From: Linanthus parryae
Taxonomy: Eukaryota > Streptophyta > Magnoliopsida > Ericales > Polemoniaceae
DNA length: 64,000 nt
Reading direction: 5' to 3'
NCBI GenBank assembly: GCA_023055425.1
Contig: JALGPY010000010.1
Location: forward strand, 49,967,863 to 50,031,862
Made by a program: the position numbers and the translations under genes. Below the pieces are notes generated by a model that made no database searches, had not been told where the DNA came from, and saw only the letters and a list, made by a program, of their open reading frames with translations. This document shows positions 10,670-24,224 of this stretch, piece after piece (within the stretch, counting starts at the first letter, position 1; every line of letters begins with the position of its first letter).

Positions 10670-11627
10670 TAAAAATGACAATAAGTATGATAGATTCTGT
10701 TAAGCCGCAACATGAGGTTATGACTTTCGCTTCAGTGGTCACGGAGAGGACATTAGCCTAAAGTATACACATACATGTGATGAAGAGAAGCCATCTGAAG
10801 AATAGAGAGATGTTCATCAAAATTGTTCTTTACCTGCAGATTTGGTCTAAGCTTATTTTTTTCATTTTGGTTTATGATATAAAACGTCGAAACATATAGA
10901 AGGAATGCTTTTTTTTCATTGAGTTTCGATTCTTTGTTTCACAGCATATTGTCTTGGGTCTAGAATCCTGGAATATGTGGGACTGGTGGTATAATTCCTC
11001 TTAAATCATTCCAAATTTGGGAGTAACATGGAACTAATATTTTCTTATCATGAAACTATTTGTTTCGCCAATATGCCACAAATCCATGCAGAAATGCATT
11101 CAGGATTCTCATCATGACTTGTTATTCAGAGTCGGTACCCTTCCGGGTTTGAACCCTCCTAAGTCCTCTACTTCGATGATTACCGGATTAAGATGGAATA
11201 TTTCACCTTGAATCTTTATCTTTAAGGTGTAATCATACTCCATAGACGACGACAAGTCAAAGGCTATGGTGCCAATCTACGGCTTTGAGACAATAATGGT
11301 CCTGTATCGATCCTGTTCGTCGAATGTTTCAAGGAATAACCCTTTCCTCTAATTGCGACCGCACAATTACATTCGCTTAGCTAGGCATCTCCAGAGATGA
11401 CTGCCATCATCTCGTCAAAATGACTTGACCCCATTCAGAGTTAGAATAACTCTTGCAACAATGGCAGAAACAGTACCTTTTTAGGTTTACAGGGGATAGA
11501 CTCCGATACAAATGTATCATCTATGTAGCAAAGGTAATACCAGTTCATCTTCACATCTTGTTATTACCACATTGAATACATTTTTAAGGGATCTCCTCTC
11601 ATGTGTATTGGGTTCCCACTGTTGATG
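10670..11627. other. No gene seen
   Basis: No supported coding frame or transposon end. The stretch at 11550-11620, read in reverse, resembles retrotransposon leader sequence (GGGAACCCAATACACATGAG), but this is not enough to call an element. Confidence 0.4.
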
Positions 11628-13059
11628 TGTTGGAATAGATGCCCTAGAGGCAATCTAGTTTAGTATGAATTATTTGTGGCTAGAAATTCATTTATTATTT
11701 ATTGGATATTTAATATAATGAAGTCCTTAGATTTACAATTGTGTTGTTTATCTTAAATATCCCTAGTCAAGTATAATGATTAATGGGACAATCATCTATA
11801 GACTAGTATGGGGTTGGATTGATATGGAGATATCACGATCCAACACATAGGTGTGCATTAGGGAATGTTGCACTGGATTGACCCATCTCCGAGAAGGCTA
11901 CATACACGTTATGTTAAGTCACAAGCGCTTCTCGCGGTGCAAAGGTATTGTCATCCTTAGACTTGAAGTCACTAGATATTCTAGTTGTGGATTATTGTGA
12001 TCTTGGTAGCGTTAAATGCTACACCGTAACTGGGTAGTTATAAAGGCGTGTACTGGATATAATAAGAAGCAAGCTTAGAGATCGTAGTGGACGTAGATAG
12101 AATTTGTCCCTCCCACATAACGGGAGCAAATATCCTAGGCCACTCGAGGGATAGTGCTTATGGAATGTCTGGCCAGACTCAAATAAATCAATGTGGGATA
12201 TTGATGTTATTTGCACGAATAAGGCTATTCCCATGGATCGAGAAACTATGGATTGGATATACGAGTGTGACTTGTATGTCTCGTGTCCAATCCGGATATA
12301 GAGACAAAGGGATGAGACAATTACTTGTACAAAGGTTGTCAAGATGACTATTCTATTAGTTGGCTAGAATGGATGTTTTGCTAGAGACCGCTCCATATTA
12401 GCAAATAGTTGCTGCCAACTAGATAGAACCTATGGGGCCACACGCTATATAGAGTTGAACTAGATTTGGGAATTAATTAATTGGATTAATTGATTAGAAG
12501 GATCACTTTGCAAAACCTTGCAAACTTAGTAGGGACTAATTTGCAAGGAAGGGACTAAATTGAATTCTAGTAGGACTAGGATAAGTCCTTTAGGTAGTTA
12601 ACAAGGAGTTGTTGGACTATATAAAGGACCTTCCTTCCTTCCTTCCTTCCCATATAACTTATGCTCATAACTGAACATAACAAAGAGTGGGAGAGAACAA
12701 AAGGAGAGAGAGCAAGCAACAAGGGAGCCGACCGCCCCCTTGCCGCCGCCCCGTCCCCGTCGGCCAAAGGAGGCCGAGACCCTCCTTTTAGGTCTCGTTT
12801 TGCGTGATTCTTCTTCCTCTTCCTCTTCCGGGCTAGGACCAAGGACTTGGGAGATCTAGGATCAAGTCTAGGCGTGGATCAACCATAGAGAACGTGACAC
12901 AATTCGCGTTTGAAGTCATCAAAGGAGAACCCTAAGGTGTGTTTATGATTTCTAACCCTTACCATCGTTATGTCTCTTGACTTGTGATCCTTGGAGGGTT
13001 TTGCATGGTTTTATGTTTGTTTATGCTTCCGTTGCGCATCCATGAATCAAAACCCTACA
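11628..13059 (+). repeat. 5' LTR of the copia element
   Basis: 1432 bp, beginning TGTTGGAATAGATG and ending CCCTACA. A TATA box TATATAAAG lies at 12618-12626, followed by a CCTT microsatellite, so transcription probably starts just downstream. Confidence 0.9.
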
Positions 13060-13060
13060 G

Positions 13061-13074
13061 TGGTATCAGAGCCA
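13061..13074 (+). promoter_or_regulatory. Primer-binding site, tRNA-iMet type
   Basis: TGGTATCAGAGCCA starts two bases after the LTR end. It is complementary to the 3' end of initiator methionine tRNA, the usual primer for copia reverse transcription. Confidence 0.9.
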
Positions 13075-14724
13075 CAGGTCGTAGAGCATAAACGTGGTTT
13101 ATGTGTTACGTTTTTAGTTGTTTTACACCTTAATTTGATTGTTTATCGCGTAAAACAAGACAAATCAAGCATGGGATGCAATTTGTCAATAATTAATCAT
13201 AACAAGATCCAATTTTGCATTGAATGCATGAATTGGTGAGTTTGAGAAATTGTAGGATCTTAAATCTAGAGTTTGGGCATCCTTGGGGAAGAAGGAGTTC
13301 TCCCAAAACAAGGAAACAACCAAACTTGGGCACCAAGCAAGGGAGTTGTTTTTGGAAACAACTCCCTCAAGGAGGTTCGGCCCCCATAGGGACCGCCCCA
13401 CTTGCTTGCCGCCCAAGATTGGCCGCCCTAGGGGCCGGGCGGCCCTAACCCGCGGGCCTAGGCTTGTGGGTTTTGGGCCGGGCCGGACCTAGGGCCTTGT
13501 GGTTCACCTTATTGGGCCCGGGCTATTTGATTGTTGGGCCCATGGACCGTTTTAACCCTAGAAATCCTAAAATCAATTAAAATTGACCAAGCGCGTTAAA
13601 ATTGGATTTTAACTGTTTATGTGCAAATCGCATGATGATTGGATATGGCCTTAGGATGTGGTTTGATGTGGATGTTTAATTTTATGGTTTGGTTTTATGG
13701 CCTGCGAGCTGATCAATTAATCGTAATAATTAATTAGGGTTTTATGGCCTGCGTGCCAATTTTTTCCTCAACTTGTAAGATTTATTTTATTTAGTATAGA
13801 AGTTAGCTAGTGCTAGATAAAGTAGATTGTTAGCCAAGATTGGAGAAAAGAAGCCCAAAGCCAAAGAAGCCACAAAAGATGGAGCATGGAGCATTCCACA
13901 AGACTATGAAGGATGGACCAAAAGATCAAGACGCATGGAGATGTGTTTACTTTAGGGTCATAGATAATTCCATTGGCTTGGAATTATCTTAGTCTAGAAA
14001 AGGCCATATCCACATCACGTTTAATTTCTGTTTTGTGGTTGTTTTCTTATTATTGTGTGGTTGGTGTATGGATGATGCATGCAATTAGGATAATAAGATA
14101 ATTAGACAGACGGATCTATTATTTGAAGTTGTGCCCAAACTCAAATAGATAGATTAGTTGATATTGATCAACAAAACAATTAAAAATTGAATTTAAAATC
14201 CCTCAAAATTCAAATATTGTGTTCTTGCCTTCTCGTTATTTAAACACTCATTATCATCATTATTTACCAAGCTCGTGCGTGCCAAAGCATGGCGACTTGG
14301 TTCATCATGATGGAATGCGATGGCACGTAACAATGTGCAATTGTTTAGTTAAGAGGTTGAACACAACTAGACTATTAATTTGATTAAGAAACCTAGAGGC
14401 AATCAATTGGGATTATCCATATGGATGGATAAATAAGGAGTTATTTGCCCAATTGAACCAAGAGTTGCATAAGGGATGCAATTGGAATTGTTCCTACCTA
14501 AAGTAGTCAAATTATGGGTGACTTGCCAAAGCAAGCTCATAAGGAGATGAAAGATGGATCTTGGCCCACTAGAAAATATAAGGATATTTTCCGCATTGAT
14601 ATCTCGAGGGTTATTAATCCGTAGAAAAATAGTGGGAGCTATATTTGATAAACTAGCCATTATTGAATATAGTCAAAAATTCACAAATATTAAAACTTGC
14701 GTATTTTCCTTTTGTAGAATACAA
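13075..14724 (+). other. Untranslated leader of the copia element
   Basis: A long leader between the primer-binding site and gag, GC-rich at about 13380-13500. It contains two copies of TTTTATGGCCTGCG near 13695 and 13740. No coding frame is supported. Confidence 0.6.
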
Positions 14725-17700
14725 ATGGCAAACAACTCATCGAGCTCACAACATTCCCTACGATCTGTCCTTGAGAAGGACAAGCTCTCTGGAACCAACT
14801 TTCTTGATTGGTACAGAAACTTGAGAATTGTTCTCAAGCAAGAGAAGAAACTGTACGCAATAGAGGAGCATGTTCCAGAAGGTCCAGAGAACCAAACACC
14901 TGCTGCCCTAAAGGCGTATCAAAAGCGTGTTGATGACGCTAATGATGCGGCCTGCCTTATGCTTTGCACCATGACTTCTGAGCTTCAGAAGCAACACGAA
15001 AACATGAATGATGTCGATATGATCGAACGTCTAAAGCAGCTCTTCCAAGAGCAGGCGAGGGTAGAAAGGTATGAGGTCTCAAAGGCGCTGTTCAAGTGTC
15101 ATCTGGGAGAAGGGAACCTGGTGGGACCCCACGTACTCCGAATGATTGGGTACTTGGAGAATCTCGCCCGAATGGGGTTCCCGGTCGGCCAAGAGTTGGC
15201 AACCGATCTCGTGTTGCAATCGTTTCCCGAGAGTTATGGACAGTTCATTATGAACTATAACATGAACGAGATCCTTAAACCACTGCCAGATTTACTCAAC
15301 ATGTTGAGGACGGCTGAACAGAGCATCAACAAGGGTAAGTGCAAGGCCATAATGATGGTACAGAAAGGAAAGGGCAAAAGGTTTGCCTCTTCCTGCAAGG
15401 GCAAAGGCAAGTCAGTTGCCAAGTCCAAGGAACCTGCCCCTAAGCCTGTTGGTGGCAATGCCAAGGGCATGACTAAAGGTGAGTGTCACTACTGCAGTCA
15501 GCGTGGACACTGGAGGAGGAACTGCCCAAAATATCTGGAGGACAAGAGGCTTGGAATAGTGATTCCACCACCACCAGGTATTTTTGTTGTAGATGTCAAT
15601 TTAACTTTCTCTACATCATGGGTATTAGATACTGGATGTGGATCTCATATTTGTTGAAATATGCAGAATCTAAAGAGAAGTAGGAGATTGGCTAAAGGGG
15701 AGGTAGATCTCCGGTTTGGGAATGGAGCAAAGGTTGCTGCGTTGGCCATAGGCGTGTGCGAGCTATCTCTGCCTTCAGGATTATTTTTAGAATTAAATAA
15801 TTGCTGTTTTGTGCCTTCTATGAGCAGAAACATTATTTCTATTTCTTGTTTGGACAAGGATGGTTTTATTATTTCAATAAAGAACAATTGTTGTTCCTTT
15901 TATTTAAATAATATTCACTATTTTAGTGCGCAATTATTTAATGGACTTTATGTCCTTGATCTAAGCAATCCTGTCTACAACATTAATACCAAGCGGATTA
16001 AAATAAATGATTCAAATCCTGCTTATCTATGGCACTGTCGTTTAGGCCACATAAATGAGAAACGTGTATCTAGACTCCATAAGGATGGATTACTAGACTC
16101 ATTTGATTTTGAATCATATGAGACATGTGAGGCTTGTTTATTGGGAAAAATGACTAAGTCCCCTTTCAATAAGAAAGGTGAGAGGACTAGTGAGCAATTG
16201 GCGCTCATACATACCGATGTGTGTGGACCACTTGCCACGACTGCCAGGGGTGGTTATGTCTACTTCATTACATTTACTGATGATTACAGTAGATATGGAT
16301 TTGTGTACCTTATGAGGGCAAAATTCGAATCCTTTGAAGTGTTCAAAGAATTCAAGAATGAAGTAGAAAAGCAACTTGGCAAAAGTATCAAGGCCCTACG
16401 ATCGGATCGTGGAGGAGAATACTTGAGCCAAGAGTTTGACGACTATCTTAGAGAGTGTGGGATCGTGTCCCAACTCACTCCACCCGGAACGCCACAATGG
16501 AATGGCGTGTCCGAGAGGAGGAATCGAACCCTATTGGATATGGTTCGATCTATGATGTGTCAAACCGATCTTCCATTATCATTTTGGGGCTACGCTCTAT
16601 TAAGTGCAGCTTTCACCATTAACCGTGTTCCATCTAAATCAGTCATGAAGACACCATATGAGATGTGGAGTGGGAGGCGTCCCACACTGTCGTTCATGAG
16701 GATTTGAGGCTGCAATGTCTATGTAAAACGTTTACAATCAGACAAGTTGGGGCCTAAATTGGATAAGTGTAAATTTGTCGGGTACCCTAAGGAAACTAAG
16801 GGTTACCACTTCTACAATCCAACCGAGAACAAAGTGTTTGTTGCTCGGACCGGCGTGTTTCTAGAAAGAGAGTTTGTCTCTAAAGGAGCAAGTGGGAGGA
16901 ATGTAGAACTTGAAGAGGTTCAAGAACCACAAATCACTAAACCAATTATGGAACATGAACAGGAACCACAAGTAGTTGTGGAGCAACCTGTTCAGGTAAC
17001 ACAAGAGCTTCGTAGATCTAGTAGAGTGCGCCAGGAACCCGAGAGGTATGGACTTCTCGTAACCGATTCCGGTGACACGATGCTCATAGATGGTGAGCCT
17101 ACTACCTATGAGGAGGCCATGAGTGGCTCAGACTCTCAGAAGTGGCTGGAAGCCATGAGATCCGAGATGGATCCATGTATACCAACAAAGTATGGACTTT
17201 GGTGGAACCACCCGATGGGGCGCGACCCATAGGGTGCAAATGGGTCTTCAAGAAGAAGATCGACATGGATGGTAATGTGATTACCTATAAGGGCCGATTG
17301 GTGGCTAAAGGATTCAGACAGATTCATGGTATTGACTATGATGAAACCTTTTCACCAGTCGCTATGACCAAATCCATCCGAATCCTACTTGAGATTGCAG
17401 CATACCACGACTATGAGATTTGGCAGATGGATGTCAAAACTGCATTCCTTTATGGGAATCTCCTCGAGGACGTATATATGATACAGCCGGAGGGTTTTGA
17501 GGATCCAAAGCAAGCCAATAAAGTCTGTAAGCTGCAACGATCCATTTATGGATTGAAGCAAGCTTCTAGGAGTTGGAATCGACGTTTTGATGAAGTGGTC
17601 AAAGAGTTTGGCTTCATCAGAAACGAAGATGAGTCTTGTGTCTACAAGAAGGTTAGTGGGACATCTGTAGCTTTTCTGGTCTTGTATGTGGATGACATAC

Positions 17701-18590
17701 TACTCATTGGAAACGACATTCCCATGCTGCAATCTGTGAAAGATTGGCTTGGAAAGTGTTTCTCAATGAAGGACTTAGGGGAAGCAGCCTATATACTCGG
17801 TATAAAGATCTATACAGATAGATCTAAGAGGTTGCTAGGCCTAAGTCAAAGTACATATATTGACAAGGTGTTGAAACGGTTCAACATGCAAGATTCCAAG
17901 AAGGGATTCTTGCCCATGTCACATGGAATCACTCTTTCGAAGAGTGGTTGTCCTTCCAATGAGATTGAGAAGGAACGCATGAGTAGAATCCCCTATGCCT
18001 CGGCCATAGGATCTATCATGTACGCCATGTTATGTACTAGACCAGATGTGTCATATGCCTTGAGTATGACAAGAAGATACCAATCCAATCCGGGTGAGAG
18101 TCACTGGATTGCAGTCAAGAACATCCTAAAGTACTTGAGAAGAACTAAGGATGCTTTCTTGATATTTGGCGGTGAGGAAGAGTTGTGTGTAAGGGGCTAC
18201 ACATATGCAAGCTTCCAAACCAACAGAGATGACTTTAGATCACAGTCGGGATATGTGTTTTGCCTGAATGGAGCAGCGGTGAGCTGGAAGAGTTCCAAGC
18301 AAGAGACGGTAGCTGATTCTACAACAGAGACTGAGTACATTGCTGCAAATGGCGCAGCAAAGGAAGCTGTTTGGATCAGAAAGTTTGTTTCTGAACTTGG
18401 TGTGGTGCCTAGCATTGCGGATCCAGTTGAGTTGTTCTGCGACAACACTGGGGCGATCGCCCAATCGAAGGAACCTAGGTCGCAGCAGAAATCCAAGCAC
18501 GTTCTCAGGAAGTTTCATCTGATTCGAGATATTATCGATAGAGGAGACGTTTGGATATGCAAGATTCCTACAGATGATAATCTGTCAGAC
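14725..18590 (+). pseudogene. Copia gag-pol polyprotein, broken
   Basis: Gag starts at the ATG at 14725 (MANNSSSS). A zinc knuckle (C-X2-C-X4-H-X4-C) lies at 15484-15525, and the protease motif DTGCGSHIC at 15628-15654. An in-frame TGA follows at 15655-15657. The frame then resumes with the integrase zinc region (WHCRLGHIN, CEACLLGK) and catalytic core (HTDVCGPL, RSDRGGEY, PPGTPQWNGVSERRN). A second in-frame TGA is at 16705-16707. A single-base frameshift occurs near 17170. Reverse transcriptase has the YVDD box near 17690. RNase H reads YTYASFQT, where the first catalytic Asp appears as Tyr. The gene stops abruptly at 18590, where another LTR element is inserted. It cannot make a working polyprotein. 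Confidence 0.9.
18586..18590. repeat. Left target-site duplication, CAGAC
   Basis: CAGAC at 18586-18590 is repeated at 26449-26453, directly flanking the inserted LTR element. Confidence 0.9.
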
Positions 18591-20805
18591 TGTTCGACGA
18601 TAATTCCCAAGTATAGGAATATCGTTCTAAGTAGTACCCGAGTAAGAACGGGGTCGAATCCACAAGGAGAGGAGGATTAGAGAGTGACTTGCAAAACTAG
18701 AATAAATGACTAACTAAAACAATAAAACACAAACTCTCAATGGCTTTAAAGCTTGCCAAGCTATTCAAATCCACCAAAATCAATTGATGGAGCAAGTTTG
18801 AGGTTTGAGTTTAAGAACAAAGTAAACGACTACTAGAGCTACGATTCAAGAAACTAAGTGAAACGACAAGTAATGAGGGGCTAGGGATCATCGGTTTCTC
18901 TAGTGACCAATCCTCCTTTTACATTCAAGCTTGGTTCTCAAATTCGCATGTGTCAATCCACAAGACAAGTATCTCAAGAAGTGATTGCTCATACAATCCA
19001 ACTCGCGACAAGAGAAGTGTGTAAATCCAACACGCTAATCGAGCACAAAAGAGGCTATTCAAATGAGATTCTCCAAATTTCAAGTGTTTCAAGCATCAAC
19101 CATATGTAAACACACGTAGGTGTTTCCACATGAAAGATCAAGCAACAAATGAGATTTGTAAATTCTCGCTCAAATCACCTAACTAGAACTCGATTTCTCA
19201 AAGTTAAGATTGATGAGTTCCTCTCACTCAAATGCAACTTCAAATCAAACACGTCAAAAGTATTCGCACATCTACCTATTCAATGCATCAAATACTTCAA
19301 CAAGAGAAATCCGAACATTGCACTAAGCATTCAAGTGAACCCAATTCAACCCATTCATCCTCGAAGTTCAACTTGAATCAATAGAGAGATTTAGACACTA
19401 GATAGTCCCAAATCACCCAAGCAAGTGAATTAGCTAAACATGAGTATAAATTCAAGAGAAGTAAAGAAAATTATCATTTCATTCATCATACTTGAATCCA
19501 ACACAAGTTATCACCAATTCAACCTCTATACATCAACTACTACTCGATTCAAACTACAAAAACTGAGAGCAATAATCACTTCCAAATACAATACTAAGCT
19601 AGAATTGAGGGAAGATTAAGAGCTAAGCTACCAAATGAAGCTGCTGCTGCTGCTGCTACTACTGCTGCTGCTGCTGCTACTGTATCAAGAACAGAGCAGA
19701 AACAGAGCAGAAACATTGCTCAAGAATCAGAGCACAAAACAGCCTCAAATTGGATCAAAACCGCAGCTCCTCTCTCCCTCTCTTCCTCTTTCTCGTTCTT
19801 GGCCCTTAGAGAGCTCAAGAACAACCCAGAAGAAGGCGAAATCAGAGAGAGAGAGAGAGGAGAAAACGAAACCAAAAACAGAGCGTATGACCGTCCGTCT
19901 GTGAGAAGAGTCCAAAAATTTCTTCAAACTTGCTTTATATAGACTTTGGGGATGTGTTTCGTAGCCTCCAAGGATTCATCTCCCCCGTTGAATTGATGCC
20001 AAACCTTCTTTATCGTCGATTTCCGTCGTCCTCCTGAACCCTAGGTGATTTAGGGCCTTCTTTGTTCCTTCGTTTTGGGCCAAACTGAGAGGTGCAATGG
20101 ATAGGGCTTGGGCTGGGGAGCGTTTTGGTATAAGGTTTGCTTGATTTGGGTGCGAATTGAGGACGGGCTGAGCTTAGGAGAAGCTTCGTCGCAGCTTCAA
20201 TGGTGGCTGGACGTGGGTGTCTGTTGACGACGGGGAGAGAGAACAGACACGCGATGCTGTGAGTTTTTTTGGCATAATTTCACTCGGCTCCCCCCCCTTG
20301 TTTGCTGTAATGTTTTAAAATACCCCCATCTCCTCTTAAAAGGTTTGGAAAAATAGCAATAACACCCCAACTCCGTTAGGAGCTCTTCAAAATAGCCATT
20401 AAAAGGTTTAGAAACTTGCACTTAAGCCCCACTTCCGTTAAGAACTTGTCTTCTTGGCCCTTGACCTTCACTTTTGACTTTTAGATCTTCAATAATGGCC
20501 CCAATTCTTCTCTTGTCTTCTCAAATTGGCCCTTAAATCTTCAACTATTCTTCAAATTAGGTCATCCAAGTCCCTTCTTCATGGCTCTTGAGCCGCAATC
20601 CTCTTCAAATTCATCGTTTAAGGTCCCCTAGCTCGCCTCTTGCGTTTTAAAGCGCGTTTTCACCTACAAAATTAGGGAAAAACAACCAAAACTACGAAAA
20701 CAAGCATAAGTCTAGAAAGAGAGATAAAATAGATAAATTACACATATTAGCAAGTTATGAAGAGTTTGTTAACATACTAAAATATGCAATTTACGATCCT
20801 TAACA
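18591..20805 (-). repeat. 3' LTR (in element orientation) of the non-autonomous element
   Basis: 2215 bp, with plus-strand ends TGTTCGACG and CCTTAACA. It contains a CTG/CTA triplet tract at 19638-19681 and a minus-strand TATA box TATATAAAG at 19933-19941. Confidence 0.9.
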
Positions 20806-20843
20806 CACCCCCCAACTAGCCTTTTGCTCGTCCTCGAGCAAAG
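20806..20843 (-). promoter_or_regulatory. Polypurine tract with AGGA stem-loop (cassette A)
   Basis: On the minus strand an 8-bp perfect stem TTTGCTCG/CGAGCAAA with loop AGGA (20823-20842) is followed after nine bases by GGGGGG (20808-20813). The LTR begins immediately afterwards. The G-run is the plus-strand primer for reverse transcription. The role of the stem-loop is unknown. Confidence 0.75.
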
Positions 20844-22299
20844 AGAGCGATATGAGTAGAAATTTAGTGAGAAACCAATCATGAGAGACACACACTCAAC
20901 TAGACAAGGTTTGACTCAATCCTAAACTAGACTCAATATATTTACAAAAACACTCTCACATATTATCTATCCTAAGTGAGAACCCAAAGAAACTAAAGAA
21001 TTACTAGCTAGTTTTAATTTATTTTTTTTTTTTTTTTTTGTGGGGGGGAAAGAAGAATGCACAAATGTCTCCTCAAATAAATTCTCAAAGTCCAAGAAGA
21101 TAGAGAAAGAAGCTTATGGACGTCTAAGCATATACTCATACAAATGTGGGCGGTGTTTGGTAGAAGGTGACTCATGCGAACCACAAAACTTGTTAAATTA
21201 AGTCCAATTTGCGAGAAAGTATGCCTTCAAAAATAAGGATCACAAGAAACTAGACATTCTCATACTTATTCAAAAGCACCCATGTAGGATGGACTTCCAA
21301 AGCTTTGAACAAAAAATTTTAAGAAGGGGAGATGTGGTTGTGGGCTTGTATGATCCTTTTGTGGATTTTTGGTAGATGGTGTGATTTATCATAATTTCAT
21401 TTTTTTCGAGATTTATAGCATTCGCACATTTTTTTTTAACCTCAAATCCAAGGCTCTCCAAGACCCACAACAAAATAGAGGAATATACAAGCGAGTGGGA
21501 TTTTTAAGCTAAACCAAGGGAGCTATCTAGGTGGTGACGTAACATTATCCCCGGACACCCTCTATTTCTTAGACATCGCATGGGGTGTCATTGGTAACCA
21601 CCACTCCAATGGGCTACAAGTTTCCACCGCAAAAACGAATAGAGTAAAATCTTTTTGTGAGGTTCAAATAGCTTTAGAAAATGCACCCTTTATTAAAAGT
21701 AAAAGACGTCAAAGTTTATGTGATCAACTTAGCTTGAAGGACTTAAACATGAAACGTAAATTTAGTGTGTCGCTTTGTGAGAACGCATGATATCGCGGAA
21801 GGTGGGATATTGGTGTAGATGTATTGAGTATAAGCAAAGAATTCCTTTCTAAAATAAAAATAAAAAGAACATGGACTAAGAAATTTCATTATTTGAAAAC
21901 ATCTAGCTTCCTAAAATTTCCCCTTTTCACTTTTTCTCGTTTCTTTTTTTTTCATTTTTCGTCATTTTTTTTTTTAAAATAAGTGACTCAACTATAACTT
22001 CCTAAGACTCAATAAAGCTATCAAATAAGAAAATAAAATCTAGACTCAAGATGAAAGGTGAAAATAAATAAAACTATCAAAGAAAGAGGAAAAAAAATAT
22101 ATGGTTTGACACGGGGAAAGAGTGATGCTTCTCATGAAAGGTTCACACACATTTTTTCAAAAATTTCAATTTTTTAATTTTTATGATTTTTTAGAATTTT
22201 TCATTTTTTTGTATTTTTCATTTTTTTGTATTTTTCATGTAAATCACTAATGAAGAAAAATCATGCTAGTAACCATTTAAGCAAGAAATATATCTACTT
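20844..22299. other. ORF-free spacer between the two cassettes
   Basis: 1.45 kb without a supported gene. It holds several T-rich tracts (21015-21040, 21945-21975, 22145-22240). The equivalent region of the Athila-like element (36513-38676) is also ORF-free and T-rich. Confidence 0.6.
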
Positions 22300-22338
22300 C
22301 CCACCCCCCAACTAAAATGTCACATTGTCCTCAATGTG
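22300..22338 (-). promoter_or_regulatory. Internal G-run with AGGA stem-loop (cassette B)
   Basis: A perfect 7-bp stem CACATTG/CAATGTG with loop AGGA (22321-22338) is followed, in minus orientation after 11 bases, by GGGGGG (22304-22309). It lies about 200 bp beyond the end of the element's only coding frame. Confidence 0.7.
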
Positions 22339-22534
22339 TGAGAACAATGGAAGAGCATACAAATTCATATAAGAGTTAAGGGATAGATAGACCTCATTGT
22401 AGCTTTCTTGGCCACCAAGCACAAGTCCTCCTCCAAGAGCAACCTACAAAATGTTAATAGAAAAGAAATGCAAGAAATAAAGATAAACTAAGTTATTTAT
22501 TTACAACTAGGGAGGTGGAACAACGAAAATGATG

Positions 22535-24052
22535 CTATCCCACCCCTAATTTTGGAAATTTCTTTCCATACCATGCCCCTACTTCATTCTTAGAAAAGTA
22601 CTTCTCCTTCAAAAATTTGGATTCATCAATTAAAATAGATAAGAAGAGTAGGGGCAAGACACAAAATATGAATAAGAGATGCAAACAAAATCTAACAATT
22701 AATCTAGAGCAAGTGTTTATGTCATGCATCATCTTAAGAAAAGGGTTTGAAATCCTCAAACTAATTGAATCATAGAATGGGTCTTCATAAGTTGCCAAAT
22801 TCTTACTTGAAATCAAAACTTGAGAGATGGTGGCAACTTGTGAATCCTCAATCTCATCACTTTTAAATAAGTCATATGGATTTGGGGATGGGGCTTCACA
22901 AGTGGGAGTTAAAATAATTTGAGAATTTGAAGCCTCATCCAAACCCTTAGGCACATCTTCCATAATGATAGAATCCGAGGGAGCATTTAAGCAAAATTCA
23001 ATTTTTTCACAAATACGAGCATACCTCCCCGGATCTTCATTAGACATATCAATACCAACCGGAGTACCTCCCAATAAAACTTCAATTTCGTCACAATCAA
23101 GATCATAGGAACTCCGGTAAGTACTAGGCTCTTCTTGAGCACAAGACAAGTCTACACTCCCTTCACTAGTGGTAGCATCAAATTTGACCCCTAACTCATC
23201 ACATGAGTGATTTTCATTTTGCGACTCCTCCTCACAAGTGTCACTATGTGAGTCATCCAAAATGGCTTCACTCATGTCATGGGTTGAAGAGTCATCATCA
23301 AAAATATCAATCTCACTACCAATATCACTATCACATGCTTCTTTAGATTGTGCAAATGAGAAATGAATACAATCACCTATCCTAGTGGCAACAACTCCAT
23401 CATCAAACACATCATCCAAAATTTGATCTTGAGCAAGCTCGTGATGTGTGTGAATAAGAACTTGAGACTCATATGATGGCGAGTTTTGTGAAGAGTAAGT
23501 ACTATATGCAAGAGACTCATTATCATGCGATTGTGAATATGAGGATTCCACTCTATCAATCGAGTGACAAAACGATCCTTATACTTCTCTAAATGAGCCT
23601 TCAAGTTTAATTTGTGATTCTCTTAGTTCTCTTATTGAATCTCTTAGTTCTTTTGTGCCTTGGAGATATTTTTGAAATGTCTCCTCTAGAGAATCACTTA
23701 TAGGCATATTTAGCTCATCATTCACAAGTGATTCCCTCTCAAAATGATTAACTTCTCTTGATTCACACATCATATCATTATATTGATAAGTGCAAGAATC
23801 ATGAGAGTTCAAAAACATGTAAGTGTTTCAGGGAGGTGATTGTGCACAAGAAGCATGAGATGTGTAATCTAGTGTCCTACTATCATGACAAGAATAATCA
23901 TTCTTAGGAAAATAATCACCATTATTGTAAGCACGCTCACGTTTGGAACGCATTGATTCCTTAGAATGACTTTCAAGTCTAGTAAATGCATAGTAGTAAG
24001 GATGTGAATGGACGTTAGGCCTCTCGCCAAGTCCAAAGTGTTCATGAGACAT
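22535..24052 (-). pseudogene. Acidic protein of unknown function in the gag position, with two in-frame stops
   Basis: The ATG at 24052 (MSHEHFGLGERP) lies about 150 bases after the primer-binding site. The frame continues without frameshift for about 505 codons to 22535, interrupted only by TGA at 23830-23828 and TAA at 23581-23579. The middle part is coiled-coil-like (LEETFQKYLQGTKELRDSIR). The C-terminal 338 codons are rich in Asp, Glu and Ser and end with a hydrophobic segment of about 22 residues (LHLLFIFCVLPLLFLSIL) and a basic tail. I recognise no gag, zinc knuckle, protease or polymerase motif. A membrane-spanning C-terminus in the first ORF of an LTR element is unusual. It may be a host-derived or highly diverged gag-like protein. 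Confidence 0.55.
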
Positions 24053-24200
24053 TTTTTTTTCAAGCAAGTAGATGAGAGATACTTGATGAATTTCACAAGC
24101 CCTCTTGAATCTCACAAGCTTAACTAACCACAAGCAACTTGAGAAAATGTCAAGAAAAACACTAAGAAAGTAAAGCAAATCAAATCTAAAGCCTAGCCTA

Positions 24201-24218
24201 TCCCCGGCAACGGCGCCA
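24201..24218 (-). promoter_or_regulatory. Primer-binding site, tRNA-Asp type
   Basis: On the minus strand TGGCGCCGTTGCCGGGGA matches the complement of the plant tRNA-Asp 3' end plus CCA. It lies six bases inside the right LTR. Confidence 0.9.
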
Positions 24219-24224
24219 AAAACT

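Noticed and set aside
12019..12347. Overlapping frames on both strands, repeated near 26943-27271
   Set aside because: They are copia LTR sequence and not genes.
19149..19376. 75-codon frame repeated at 24783-25010
   Set aside because: Part of the LTR of the non-autonomous element; the repeat explains the conservation.
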